Shown one piece after another: positions 1 to 7,523 of a stretch of DNA of 39,432 nt (its first letter is position 1; every line of letters starts with the position of its first letter). The translations under genes and the position numbers were made by a program. This stretch comes from Caulobacteraceae bacterium (lineage in GTDB: Bacteria; Pseudomonadota; Alphaproteobacteria; Caulobacterales; Caulobacteraceae): NCBI GenBank assembly GCA_025352085.1, contig JANXUA010000077.1, positions 1-39,432 on the forward strand, in the 5' to 3' direction. The notes below the pieces were generated by a model. It was not told the origin of the DNA and did not search any database. It worked only from the letters and a program-made list of their open reading frames with translations.

Positions 1-262
1 AAATTAGGAATGGGCTTTTGGGCCGTCAAGACGCCGCTCGCGAAATTTTTTCGTTGAAAAAGGCTTGCCATCCGACCGCATTTTTCCGTTGGTCCGATCG
101 TCCGAATGTCTTGCACGAAGATGATCCAAGCCGATCTCCCGCTGGCCTAACGTTCCCCCATGTGAAACCAATTGTCTGTTTGCGATTGATCGCGCAACAT
201 CTGCGGCGGGCGTGCGAACAAGCAGCCGGCGCGAATGGCCGCCATGCATTCGGGGGGAGACG

Positions 263-1177
263 ATGCCGAGCCACGAAATCAAATGGCCAGTGAAGACGAG
301 GGAAATCCACGACACCTTTTTCGACTCGCACGTGTGGAACGATTTCGAGTTCCGGGACGACGACATCGTCATCGGCACCTGGGCGAAATCGGGTACGACC
401 TGGATGCAGCAGATTATCGGCCAGTTGGTCTTTAACGGCCAGGAGGATCTGCCCGTCTCGGACCTGTCGCCCTGGCTGGACATGGTTCTCCCGCCGCTCG
501 AGCCCATGCTGCAGGGCCTTAAGGCTCAAACGCATCGCCGTTTCATCAAGACCCATCTTCCGCTCGACGCTCTCGTGTTCTCGCCGAAGGCCAAGTACCT
601 TTATGTCGGCCGGGACGGTCGGGACGTGGTGTGGAGCATGCACCACCATCAATTCAACTTCACCCCCGAGGCCTTCGCGGCGTTCAACGACAATCCCCGG
701 CGCGGCTCGGGGCCAGACCTGGTCCCCCCGACAGCCGACGTGGTGCAATACTTTCGCGATTGGCTGGCGAAGGATGGTTACCCCTGGTGGCCTTTCTGGG
801 AAAACATCCGGACCTGGTGGGTGGCGCGCGACCTGCCGAACGTGATGTTGATCCATTTCGATCAGCTGAAGGCCGACATGCCCGGCGAGATGCGGCGGAT
901 CGCGGAATTTCTCGACATTCCCATCGACGAGGAGCGGTGGCCGGCGATCGTTGAACACTGCACATTCGATTATATGAAGGCGCACGCGCAATATAGCGCG
1001 CCCCTTGGCGGCGCATTCTGGGAGGGCGGCGGCTCGACCTTCATCAACAAGGGGACCAACGGGCGTTGGCGTGTCGCCATGTCGGCTGCGGACGTCGAAG
1101 CCTATGAACTGCGCGCCCGCGAGGCCCTGGGAGATGAGTGCGCTCATTGGCTTGCGACAGGAGAGGCAGGTAAATAG
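263..1177 (+). CDS. Sulfotransferase domain protein (PAPS-dependent)
   Basis: A cytosolic-type sulfotransferase of about 304 residues, expected to move a sulfuryl group from PAPS to a hydroxyl or amine acceptor. The 5'-phosphosulfate loop is visible as AKSGTTW at residues 41-47, with Lys42. The probable catalytic His98 lies in FIKTHLP, and the 3'-phosphate-binding segment is RDGRDVVWS at 117-125. The length fits the family. The ATG at 263 is chosen because GGGGGGAGA lies just upstream; an in-frame GTG/ATG start further upstream would only add a low-complexity extension. The gene stands alone, with 320 bases before the next gene, so context does not name the acceptor. The family is secure; the substrate is unknown. 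Confidence 0.9.
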   Translation: MPSHEIKWPVKTREIHDTFFDSHVWNDFEFRDDDIVIGTWAKSGTTWMQQIIGQLVFNGQEDLPVSDLSPWLDMVLPPLEPMLQGLKAQTHRRFIKTHLPLDALVFSPKAKYLYVGRDGRDVVWSMHHHQFNFTPEAFAAFNDNPRRGSGPDLVPPTADVVQYFRDWLAKDGYPWWPFWENIRTWWVARDLPNVMLIHFDQLKADMPGEMRRIAEFLDIPIDEERWPAIVEHCTFDYMKAHAQYSAPLGGAFWEGGGSTFINKGTNGRWRVAMSAADVEAYELRAREALGDECAHWLATGEAGK

Positions 1178-1497
1178 GGCCGCCGAAGCACGTCCTCACG
1201 TGAAGGTCGAAGCGCCTGGACTGGCTTTGTCAGATTAAACTAGGCGGGTGATAACCACCTATTGCGAAATCGGCCGGATGCCGAAACCGTTCTGATATTT
1301 CAACTCGTCGCCCGAGGTCATCCGCCGCGTGGTGATGATGGACGTCAAGTATGCGGAAAGATGAGACACAATCCTTCATTGCTGCCGGATCTTCAAAATT
1401 CATCAGTCTTATTAATAAGATATAAGCATTGTGTCCGGGTGTGTCCTGTGGCAACTTGTTGAGCGACGGCGCGAGGGGCCGCCAATGGGGAGACACC
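1178..1497. other. Intergenic stretch, no intact gene
   Basis: These 320 bases separate the sulfotransferase from the next NTF2-like gene. No supported gene is seen. The stretch is less GC-rich than its neighbours around 1390-1430 (ATTAATAAGATATAAG), which could hold the promoter of the gene at 1498. On the minus strand it carries a 20-codon reading frame resembling the start of homogentisate dioxygenase, listed separately. Confidence 0.5.
1259..1321 (-). pseudogene. Possible remnant of an hmgA (homogentisate dioxygenase) 5' end
   Basis: A 20-codon minus-strand frame starts with ATG and reads MTSGDELKYQNGFG before diverging and stopping. The ELKYQ-x-GFG string resembles the N-terminal signature of homogentisate 1,2-dioxygenases, where it is normally followed by Asn and an acidic/Thr-Glu segment. 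Here homology-like sequence ends at the Gly, so at most a decayed fragment is present. There is no strong SD. Chance similarity over eight or nine residues is possible. Confidence 0.2.
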
Positions 1498-1947
1498 ATG
1501 AACAAGATGTGGATTGCGGCCATGGCCGCGGGGATGTGCACGATGGGTTGTGGGGTCTTGGCCGCCACGGCCACGCCCGGGAGTGAACTGGTCGCCATTG
1601 AGGCGTCGTGGTCCAAGGCGGTCGTCGCCAAGGACGCCGCGGCGGTCAGCCGGATCGTCGCGGACGACTGGATCGGCCAGAACGCCGACGGCGGCCGCGC
1701 GACCAAGGCCAAGATGCTGGCCGGCCTGAAGACCGGCGCCGACAGCGCCACGATGATGACCAATCACGATGTGCACGTCCGCATCATCGGCGACATCGCG
1801 ATTGTCCAGGGCGCCGACGACGAAAAGAGTATGCACATGGGCAAGGATGTGAGTGGGACGTACACCTGGACCGACATCTTCCAGAAGCGCGCGGGTCACT
1901 GGGTGGCGATCGCCTCCCAAAACACCCCGGTGAAGCCGAAGAAGTAG
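1498..1947 (+). CDS. Exported NTF2-fold (DUF4440/SnoaL-like) protein
   Basis: A small protein of 149 residues. The first ~24 residues (Lys near the N-terminus, then a hydrophobic Ala/Met/Cys/Gly run ending near AATATPG) look like a Sec signal peptide, so the mature protein is probably periplasmic. The rest has the pattern of DUF4440 proteins: an N-terminal helix starting ELVAIEASWSKAVVAKD, the segment VADDWIGQNADG, and a closing strand with WVAIASQN. Such folds serve as small hydrolases, isomerases or binding proteins, so no reaction can be assigned. The ATG at 1498 has GGGGAG five bases upstream and is preferred over the in-frame upstream ATG. The gene is monocistronic in appearance. Confidence 0.75.
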   Translation: MNKMWIAAMAAGMCTMGCGVLAATATPGSELVAIEASWSKAVVAKDAAAVSRIVADDWIGQNADGGRATKAKMLAGLKTGADSATMMTNHDVHVRIIGDIAIVQGADDEKSMHMGKDVSGTYTWTDIFQKRAGHWVAIASQNTPVKPKK

Positions 1948-2216
1948 GGCTTGTCGCGCGGGGTCTGCGACCAGGGCCTTCGACCGGACGGGGTCTGGCG
2001 AGGCGGTCGACGTCGTAGAGGACGGTGGACAACCCGTCCGGCCCGCGCGATCTTCGAAGGCGTCATGTGGCGGCCGAGCCGTCCACCCTCCAAGTGCGGA
2101 TGGAATGGGTCAACCCAGCCGATGCGTGCGCTGGACGCCGAGGATAATGGTCGAGCCGGCGGATCGGCGTGACCGTGGCAACGGCACGCGGCGTGACTGT
2201 GGGGGAGATTTCGAAC

Positions 2217-2654
2217 ATGACGGGACCTTTCGAGACCGTGGACGCGGCGCTGGAAGAGGCCCATCGCGCGCTGACAGCCATCCTAAATGGAGACCCCTCG
2301 GTCTACCTCGGTCTGTTCGCCGAGCGGGAGGAGATCTCCCTGGGCAACCCGTTCGGTCCGTTTGGATGCGGACGCGAGGCGGTGCGCAAGAACCTGGAGA
2401 ACGCCGCGACGAAATATCGGGACGGCGAGGTTCTGGGTGTCGAGCGACTGGCGACCTACGCCAGCGGCGACATCGCCTGCTTCGTCGAAATCGAGCACGC
2501 CCGGGCCAGGCTGGGCGGCGGTGATGTGTTCGGCGAAGCGCGCGTGCGGGTCACGACCATCTACGAGCGACGCGACGGCGGATGGAACCTGGTGCATCGG
2601 CACGCCGATCCCATTACGACGCCCCGGGGGATCGAGTCATTGGTGACGGATTGA
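2217..2654 (+). CDS. Cytoplasmic SnoaL/DUF4440-like protein
   Basis: A 145-residue protein with no signal peptide. It has the order typical of the NTF2-like DUF4440/SnoaL group: an N-terminal helix (FETVDAALEEAHRALTAILN), a segment beginning GNPFGPFGCGREAV that forms the pocket rim, central strands with DIACFVEIEHARA, and a C-terminal strand YERRDGGWNLVHRHADPI. The last motif is characteristic of these proteins. The ATG at 2217 is supported by GGGGGAG at 2201-2207; the upstream GTG at 2169 has no comparable site. The 269 bases before it contain nothing recognisable. Function unknown; it may bind or modify a small molecule. Confidence 0.75.
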   Translation: MTGPFETVDAALEEAHRALTAILNGDPSVYLGLFAEREEISLGNPFGPFGCGREAVRKNLENAATKYRDGEVLGVERLATYASGDIACFVEIEHARARLGGGDVFGEARVRVTTIYERRDGGWNLVHRHADPITTPRGIESLVTD

Positions 2655-2976
2655 AATCTATCGCACGTTCGCAGACTCCACCTCACGTGACATGTAGACG
2701 AACGCCGACTCCAGCCCGCTAAAGTCCGAATTGGGTCGAACGTACCCGTTCGGTCGCCACCGCGAATGGCAAGTGTCGGGCGCAAAGCCAACTTCCGTTC
2801 ATGGCGCCGAACGGACCTTCGTCCGACAAGAACGCAAGATCTCTGTTCACCCTCTACGGTGATACCGAACGGCAACTTTGGGCGCCGGATACGGATAGCC
2901 GCATTTTAGAGCGCCATGGCGTACGAATCGTTCTCGGCGCCTACCGGTTCGGCTCGCCATTGCGGTGGTCCGCTGA
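2655..2976. other. Intergenic stretch, nothing recognised
   Basis: About 320 bases lie between the 3' end of a plus-strand gene and the 3' end of the minus-strand SulP gene. No SD-led reading frame, strong hairpin with a T-run, or RNA gene is evident. The short open frames here have no protein-like composition. The region may carry transcription ends of both flanking genes. Confidence 0.4.
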
Positions 2977-4686
2977 TCAGCTCGCCGCCGGCTCGCTCTC
3001 GGCCATGACCAGCGCCTCCGCATAACTTGCCGCATAGATCACGCCGCCGCTTTCGGGGCCCATGCCCATCTGCCGCAGGGTGTCGAGGGGCTGTTCGCGA
3101 ACGCCGCTGAGAATGATCCGCACGCCTTCGCGCCGCCAACGCTGGATGAAATCGTGCAGCACGCCGGCCCCGGTCGCGTCCATCACCGGCGCTCGGCTCA
3201 TGCGCAGAATGATCGCCCGCGGCGGGCGGTCGATGACGTCGAGCAGCTCGGCGATGACCCCGGCCGCGCCGAAGAACAACGGACCGCGCAACTGGAACAC
3301 CTCCACGCCCGGCGGCACGACGTCGCGCTGATCGTCGGGCTCGGGCGCGCCCGGATCCTCGTCTTCATCGATGATCGAGCCCTGAGCCAGTGTGGCGGCT
3401 TGCGCCATCCGATGCATGAAGATCATCGCGGCCATGACGACGCCAACGCCAATGGCGATGGTCAGGTCGACGAGCACGGTCAGGGCGAGGGTGGTGACCA
3501 GCACCAGACGCTCGCCCATCGGCGCCCGCATCAGGCGCACAAGCTTGTGGGGCTCGCTCATGGTCCAGGCCACCACCAACAGAATGGCCGCGAGGCTGGC
3601 CAAAGGCGCGAAGCTCACCAGAGGGGCGCCGGCCAGCATAAAGGCGAAGATCAGGGCGGCGTGGATGATGCCGGCCACCGGCGTGCGTCCACCCGAACGA
3701 ATGTTGGTCGCCGTTCTGGCGATCGCTCCGGTCGCCGGCAGGCCGCCCAACACCGCTGACGCGAGATTGGCGATCCCTTGCGCCACAAGCTCCATGTTGG
3801 AGCGATGACGTCGGCCGGTCATGCCGTCGGCGACCATGGCCGAAAGCAGGCTCTCAACCCCGGCCAGAAAGGCGATGGTGAAGGCGCTGGGGATGAGGGC
3901 GCGCAAACGCGGCCAACTCACCATCGGCAAATCGGGGGCCGGAAGGGCGAGATTGAGGCGGCCAAAGCGCGAGCCGATGGTCTCGACCGGTAGGTGCAAG
4001 GCGTGGACGGCCAAGGCGGCGAGGACCACGGCGATCAGAAAGCCCGGCGCGCGGGGCGCGAAACGTCGCAGGATCAGGATGACGCCCAAGGCGCCCGTCG
4101 CGACCGCGACGGCGTAGGGCGAAACGCTGGCCCGCGCGGCCCACATGGCCGCCCATTTGGCGAAAAATTCCGCCGGCGCGGCGTGCATGGTCAGGCCGAG
4201 CAAGTCGCGCACCTGACTGGAGACGATGACGATCGCGATTCCGCCGGTAAATCCGGCCACCACCGGTTCGGGTATGTATTTGATCCACGATCCCAACCGG
4301 GCCAGTCCTGCAATCACGAGCAGGGCCCCGGCCATCAGCGTGGCCAGCAACAGTCCATCGAAGCCCTGACGCGCGACAATATTGTAGACCACGACGACGA
4401 AGGCGCCCGTGGGACCGCCGATCTGGAAGCGGCTGCCGCCAAACGCCGAGATCAGGAACCCCGCGACGGCCGCGGTCAGCAGCCCCTTTTCCGGCGTGCT
4501 TCCGGACGCGATCGCCAGGGCCATGGCCAGCGGCAGAGCCACAATGGCGACGGTGAGGCCGGCCAGGCCGTCCTGGCGCAGGGTCTTGAGGGTGTAGCCT
4601 TCGCGAAAAACGCTGACCAGCTTGGGGGTGAACTCGCGCCAACTACGGGCCGTCGTCCGGCTTGATTTGGTCGCGGTGAAGGCCAT
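2977..4686 (-). CDS. SulP-family inorganic anion transporter with STAS domain
   Basis: A 569-residue inner-membrane carrier of the SulP/SLC26 family. After a cytosolic N-terminus of ~40 residues come about a dozen hydrophobic segments. Family marks include the first core helices (GLAGLTVAIVALPLAMALAI), the FGGSRFQIGGPTGAF segment, and IPEPVVAGFTGGIAIVI. A C-terminal STAS domain (about 450-560) contains APVMDATGAGVLHDFIQ, the usual anti-sigma-factor-antagonist loop. Family members move sulfate, bicarbonate, C4-dicarboxylates or other anions, and sequence alone does not choose. The start lies 51 bases after the RcnA-like stop on the same strand, so it may be the third gene of that unit. The sulfur genes nearby make sulfate attractive, but that is inference. 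Confidence 0.9.
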   Translation of the reverse strand: MAFTATKSSRTTARSWREFTPKLVSVFREGYTLKTLRQDGLAGLTVAIVALPLAMALAIASGSTPEKGLLTAAVAGFLISAFGGSRFQIGGPTGAFVVVVYNIVARQGFDGLLLATLMAGALLVIAGLARLGSWIKYIPEPVVAGFTGGIAIVIVSSQVRDLLGLTMHAAPAEFFAKWAAMWAARASVSPYAVAVATGALGVILILRRFAPRAPGFLIAVVLAALAVHALHLPVETIGSRFGRLNLALPAPDLPMVSWPRLRALIPSAFTIAFLAGVESLLSAMVADGMTGRRHRSNMELVAQGIANLASAVLGGLPATGAIARTATNIRSGGRTPVAGIIHAALIFAFMLAGAPLVSFAPLASLAAILLVVAWTMSEPHKLVRLMRAPMGERLVLVTTLALTVLVDLTIAIGVGVVMAAMIFMHRMAQAATLAQGSIIDEDEDPGAPEPDDQRDVVPPGVEVFQLRGPLFFGAAGVIAELLDVIDRPPRAIILRMSRAPVMDATGAGVLHDFIQRWRREGVRIILSGVREQPLDTLRQMGMGPESGGVIYAASYAEALVMAESEPAAS

Positions 4687-4737
4687 CCACCTGGGATGGC
4701 GCCTAGCCCACTAACGAGTCAACAACGACGCCCGGAT

Positions 4738-5598
4738 CTAGGTCTGCCCGGCGATCGCGCCCAGGGCCTGCCAGGTCAGGGCTGCGCCGACCACGGTGAT
4801 CAGCGCGGCCGAGGCATAGGGCGCGCGGCGCGCGAGCGTGGCGAAACTGTCGGACCAGCGCTTCTCCATGTGCCGCATGCCGAGCGCCGCGACCACGCCG
4901 ACCGAAACCATCGTCGCCGCCAGGCCGATCGAGAAGCACAACACCAGAACCGCCCCCATAGCCACCTGTTTCAGTTGCAGACACAGCAGCAGGACCGTGA
5001 TCGAAGCCGGGCACGGGATCAGGCCGCCGGTCAGGCCGAAAATGATGATCTGGCCGGTGGTCACCTTCCGGTCGGCGAAGCGCCGGCGGATGTCCTGGGC
5101 GTGCGCCCGCTCGTGGGCATCCTGAAAGCCCGGCGCGGCGACGTCGAGGCCGCCATGATCGTGGTCGTGATCATCGTCGTCGTGGTCATCGGCGTGATGA
5201 TGGTCGTGATCATGATCGTGGTGATGATGATCGGCCTCCGCCGCCTCCTGGCGTTGTTCGCGCCAGGTTCGCCAGATCATCCAGCCGGCCACGGCGAAAA
5301 TGATTACGGCGGAGGCCAGCTGGAAATAGGGTTCGGAGGTCTGCAGGTTGAGCCGGGCGCCGAAATAGAGACCGCCAAGTGCGATGGCCCACACGATGGC
5401 GGTGTGCGACAGCGTCGCCGAAAGGCCCAGCAGTACGGCCTGGCCCACGGAGCCGCGGATGGCGACGATGAAGGCGGCCATCATGGTCTTGGAATGGCCG
5501 GGCTCCAGCCCGTGCAGGGCCCCCAGCAGGATGGCGCTGGGGATGAACAGCCACAGATTGACGCTGCCTTGCTGCAACAGGTGGGCGATGTCGGGCAT
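4738..5598 (-). CDS. RcnA-like nickel/cobalt efflux protein
   Basis: A 286-residue membrane protein of the NicO/RcnA group, expected to export Ni(II)/Co(II) across the inner membrane. Two family marks are visible: GALHGLEPGHSKTMMAAF near residues 22-39, and the GLIPCPASITVLLLCLQL segment in the second half. Between the two membrane halves lies a cytosolic loop very rich in His and Asp (roughly residues 130-160), the usual metal-collecting region. The ATG at 5598 is chosen because it forms a TGATG overlap with the stop of the metal sensor upstream and begins the conserved protein. A longer in-frame extension to 5952 is merely the sensor gene read in another frame. Co-transcription with the sensor is clear. 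Confidence 0.9.
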   Translation of the reverse strand: MPDIAHLLQQGSVNLWLFIPSAILLGALHGLEPGHSKTMMAAFIVAIRGSVGQAVLLGLSATLSHTAIVWAIALGGLYFGARLNLQTSEPYFQLASAVIIFAVAGWMIWRTWREQRQEAAEADHHHHDHDHDHHHADDHDDDDHDHDHGGLDVAAPGFQDAHERAHAQDIRRRFADRKVTTGQIIIFGLTGGLIPCPASITVLLLCLQLKQVAMGAVLVLCFSIGLAATMVSVGVVAALGMRHMEKRWSDSFATLARRAPYASAALITVVGAALTWQALGAIAGQT

Positions 5599-5843
5599 CA
5601 GAGGTATTTGGCCAATTGTTTGATTTCTTTGAGATCGGCGGGCGTGGCATCGTCGAGACAGTTCTCGAAATGGTCGTGGATCAGTTCGCGCTTGGCGCTG
5701 GTCACCGCCGCTTCGACCGCGTGCAACTGTTGCGCCAGGTCGACGCAGGATCGGCCATCCTCGATCATGGCGATCACCGAACGCAAATGGCCTTCGACCC
5801 GCTTGAGGCGTTTGATGATGTCGGTGTGGGAGCCGTGGGACAT
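5598..5843 (-). CDS. Metal-sensing repressor, CsoR/RcnR/FrmR family (DUF156)
   Basis: An 81-residue all-helical repressor of the DUF156 family. The pattern IIKRLKRVEGHLRSVIAMIEDGRSC followed by LAQQLHAVEAAVTSAKREL is diagnostic when read in parts. Cys33, His58 and Cys62 have the spacing of the X-Y-Z ligands of CsoR and of the nickel sensor InrS. His3 and His6 near the N-terminus could add the extra ligands seen in RcnR-type nickel/cobalt sensors. It overlaps the exporter gene by one base and has a G-tract palindrome directly upstream, so it very probably represses its own operon until metal binds. Ni or Co is favoured by the exporter; Cu is less likely. Confidence 0.9.
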   Translation of the reverse strand: MSHGSHTDIIKRLKRVEGHLRSVIAMIEDGRSCVDLAQQLHAVEAAVTSAKRELIHDHFENCLDDATPADLKEIKQLAKYL

Positions 5844-5848
5844 GGCTG

Positions 5849-5872
5849 TATCCTATCCCCCCTGATAGGATA
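5849..5872 (-). promoter_or_regulatory. Operator of the metal-sensor/exporter operon
   Basis: A perfect 8-base inverted repeat, TATCCTAT and ATAGGATA, flanks an 8-base spacer holding a run of six C (six G on the gene strand). RcnR and CsoR proteins bind this layout: a G/C tract with AT-rich dyad arms. It ends five bases before the sensor's start codon and overlaps the SD region (GGGGGGATAGGA), so binding would block expression of the whole unit. A further GGATAGG at 5878-5884 repeats part of an arm in inverted orientation and may be a second half-site. Confidence 0.8.
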
Positions 5873-6002
5873 TGCAAGGATAGGCTTTTGCCACTCGGAA
5901 CCGCCAAAGCAACAGGCGGACGAATTGACTCGCTCTGCGCCCCCTCCGTCATGCGCGAGCGCGCGCGTCACCTCCCCAGCTGCGCCAACTCAACCGGTGA
6001 AT

Positions 6003-6016
6003 GCGCCGGGCGGCGC
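6003..6016 (-). terminator. GC hairpin after the ABM gene
   Basis: GCGCCG and CGGCGC form a perfect 6-bp stem with a 2-base loop, starting nine bases after the stop codon of the ABM gene. There is no T-run on the transcribed side, so it is a weak terminator candidate or a 3'-end-stabilising hairpin for the long operon. Confidence 0.3.
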
Positions 6017-6024
6017 GTCCGTTC

Positions 6025-6324
6025 TCAGAAGTATGCCGCGACGCTCTCGCTGTGCGTCACGTCCGGTGTTCCAACGAAAAACGGGCCGGCAAGGGCGCGC
6101 CATTCGCCAAAGGCCGCGGAGTTGCGGAAGTCGCGCATGTGCGCCTCGACGCTCTCCCAACGGACAACGAGACGGTATTGGCCGGGGCGCTCGATCACGC
6201 GTTCGAGGGCTATGCCGTGACAACCATGGGCCGCCCGGAACAGGGGCGCGGCTATCGCCACGGCGGTCTCGAAGTCGGCGGCCCTGGCCGGATCGATGGT
6301 CAGCATGGCGATTTCGGTGATCAT
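6025..6324 (-). CDS. Antibiotic biosynthesis monooxygenase (ABM) family protein
   Basis: A 99-residue single ABM-domain protein (dimeric ferredoxin-like fold). The pattern is typical: first strand MITEIAMLTIDPARAADFE, then GCHGIALERVIERPGQYRLVVRWES, and the late helix HMRDFRNSAAFGEWRALAGPF. Members include small cofactor-free monooxygenases, haem-degrading enzymes and many stress-linked proteins without known reaction. The gene is last in the apparent seven-gene minus-strand unit, 32 bases after the cystathionine beta-lyase stop. Its role in that sulfur/molybdate setting is unknown. The family call is solid. Confidence 0.8.
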   Translation of the reverse strand: MITEIAMLTIDPARAADFETAVAIAAPLFRAAHGCHGIALERVIERPGQYRLVVRWESVEAHMRDFRNSAAFGEWRALAGPFFVGTPDVTHSESVAAYF

Positions 6325-6356
6325 CGTGTTTGAACCTTTAAGAGACGGAGCGCCGT

Positions 6357-7523
6357 TCAGCGGGCGCCGACGACCGCCAGAGCGCGATCAAGATCGGCGA
6401 TCAGGTCGCCAGGATCTTCCAGACCAACGTTTAGGCGTACGACCGGGCCTTCGAAGGTTTCGCGAAACGAGCGCACGCCGAACTGCGGATCGCCGTCGAG
6501 AGCCAAACTCTCGAACCCGCCCCATGAAAAACCCAATCCAAATATCTGTAACGTATCGAGAAAGGCGTGCACGTCGCGCTTGCGACAGGGTTTGAGCACC
6601 ACGCCAAACAGCCCCGCCGCGCCGGCATAATCGCGCGCCCAAACGGCGTGGTCGGGAGACTCGGGGAGGGCGGGGTGGAGCACCCTCGCCACCCTGGGAT
6701 GGTCGCGCAGCCAGCGCGCCACCGCCAGACCGCTTTGCTGGTGGCGCGTCATGCGGGTCGGCAGGGTGCGCAGGCCGCGCAGCATCTGATAGGCGTCCTC
6801 GGGGGCGACGGACCAGCCGAAATCCATGATCGCCTGGTCGAGGGCCTCGGTCAGGGCGCGCTCGCGGGTCGCCACACTGCCCATGAACACGTCGGCATGG
6901 CCGCCAACGTATTTGGTCAGCGCCTGCATCGACAGGTCGATGCCGTGGTCGAGCGGTTTGAAGAGAAGCCCCGCCGCCCAGGTGTTGTCCATCAGCGTCA
7001 GGATGCCCCGTTCGCGGGCGCGCCGCGCGATCCCCGGCGCGTCCTGGATCTCGAAGGTGAGCGAGCCGGGCGACTCCAGCACGATCAGGCGGGTGGCGGG
7101 AGACGCCATGGCCATGATCTCGTCGGGCGTCGCTCGCGGCGGATAATAACGGACGGTGACGCCAAAGCGCTTCAGCGTCCGGTCGCAGAACCGGTGCGTG
7201 GGTTTATAGGCCGCGTCGGTGACCAGAACGTCGTCGCCGGCCTTCAGCACCGCCAGCATGGCGCCGGTGATGGCGGCCAGACCGGACGAAAACAGGCGCA
7301 CGGTCGTGGCGTGCTCCAGTTCGGCCAGGGCGCTCATCAACGCTTCCTGCGTCGCCAGCCCGGCCCGGCCGTAGGTAGCCTTGGAGTCATCGTAGAGGGC
7401 CGCGGCGGTGGGGACGAGAACGGTCGATCCCTTCTGGATCGGCGGCCCGACGGTGCGCAGCAGGGGCTCGTCCACCCGGCCGGCGTGGATCAGGCGGGTG
7501 GCGTCCTTGTCGGAGGCGCTCAT
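6357..7523 (-). CDS. metC: Cystathionine beta-lyase (PLP)
   Basis: A 388-residue PLP enzyme of the Cys/Met-metabolism family (fold type I) that cleaves cystathionine to homocysteine, pyruvate and ammonia. Members can also release H2S from cysteine. Visible marks are the start TRLIHAGR, YGRAGLATQEALMSALAELE, the cofactor region LFSSGLAAITGAML, DNTWAAGLLFKPLDHGIDL, and the Schiff-base Lys204 in ALTKYVGGHADVFMGS. The DNTWAAG form points to the metC branch rather than gamma-lyases. The ATG at 7523 overlaps the upstream sulfurtransferase stop as ATGA; the longer upstream start would overlap that gene much more. Cytosolic, translationally coupled to its neighbour. Confidence 0.88.
   Translation of the reverse strand: MSASDKDATRLIHAGRVDEPLLRTVGPPIQKGSTVLVPTAAALYDDSKATYGRAGLATQEALMSALAELEHATTVRLFSSGLAAITGAMLAVLKAGDDVLVTDAAYKPTHRFCDRTLKRFGVTVRYYPPRATPDEIMAMASPATRLIVLESPGSLTFEIQDAPGIARRARERGILTLMDNTWAAGLLFKPLDHGIDLSMQALTKYVGGHADVFMGSVATRERALTEALDQAIMDFGWSVAPEDAYQMLRGLRTLPTRMTRHQQSGLAVARWLRDHPRVARVLHPALPESPDHAVWARDYAGAAGLFGVVLKPCRKRDVHAFLDTLQIFGLGFSWGGFESLALDGDPQFGVRSFRETFEGPVVRLNVGLEDPGDLIADLDRALAVVGAR

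Noticed and set aside
26-1147. A 373-codon minus-strand frame over the sulfotransferase
   Set aside because: The plus-strand sulfotransferase has complete PAPS motifs and an SD, while the antisense frame has neither.
1948-2216. Possible transposase or gene remnant between the two NTF2-like genes
   Set aside because: Short frames here gave no recognisable motif on either strand and there are no terminal inverted repeats.
5155-5245. Val/Ile/Met-rich plus-strand stretch that looks like a membrane helix
   Set aside because: It is the complement of the His/Asp loop of the RcnA-like exporter; GAT/CAT codons read backwards give ATC/ATG.
5598-5952. N-terminal extension of the RcnA-like protein up to 5952
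   Set aside because: It covers the metal-sensor gene in another frame and has an Arg/His-rich non-family sequence; the TGATG-coupled ATG at 5598 is the better start.
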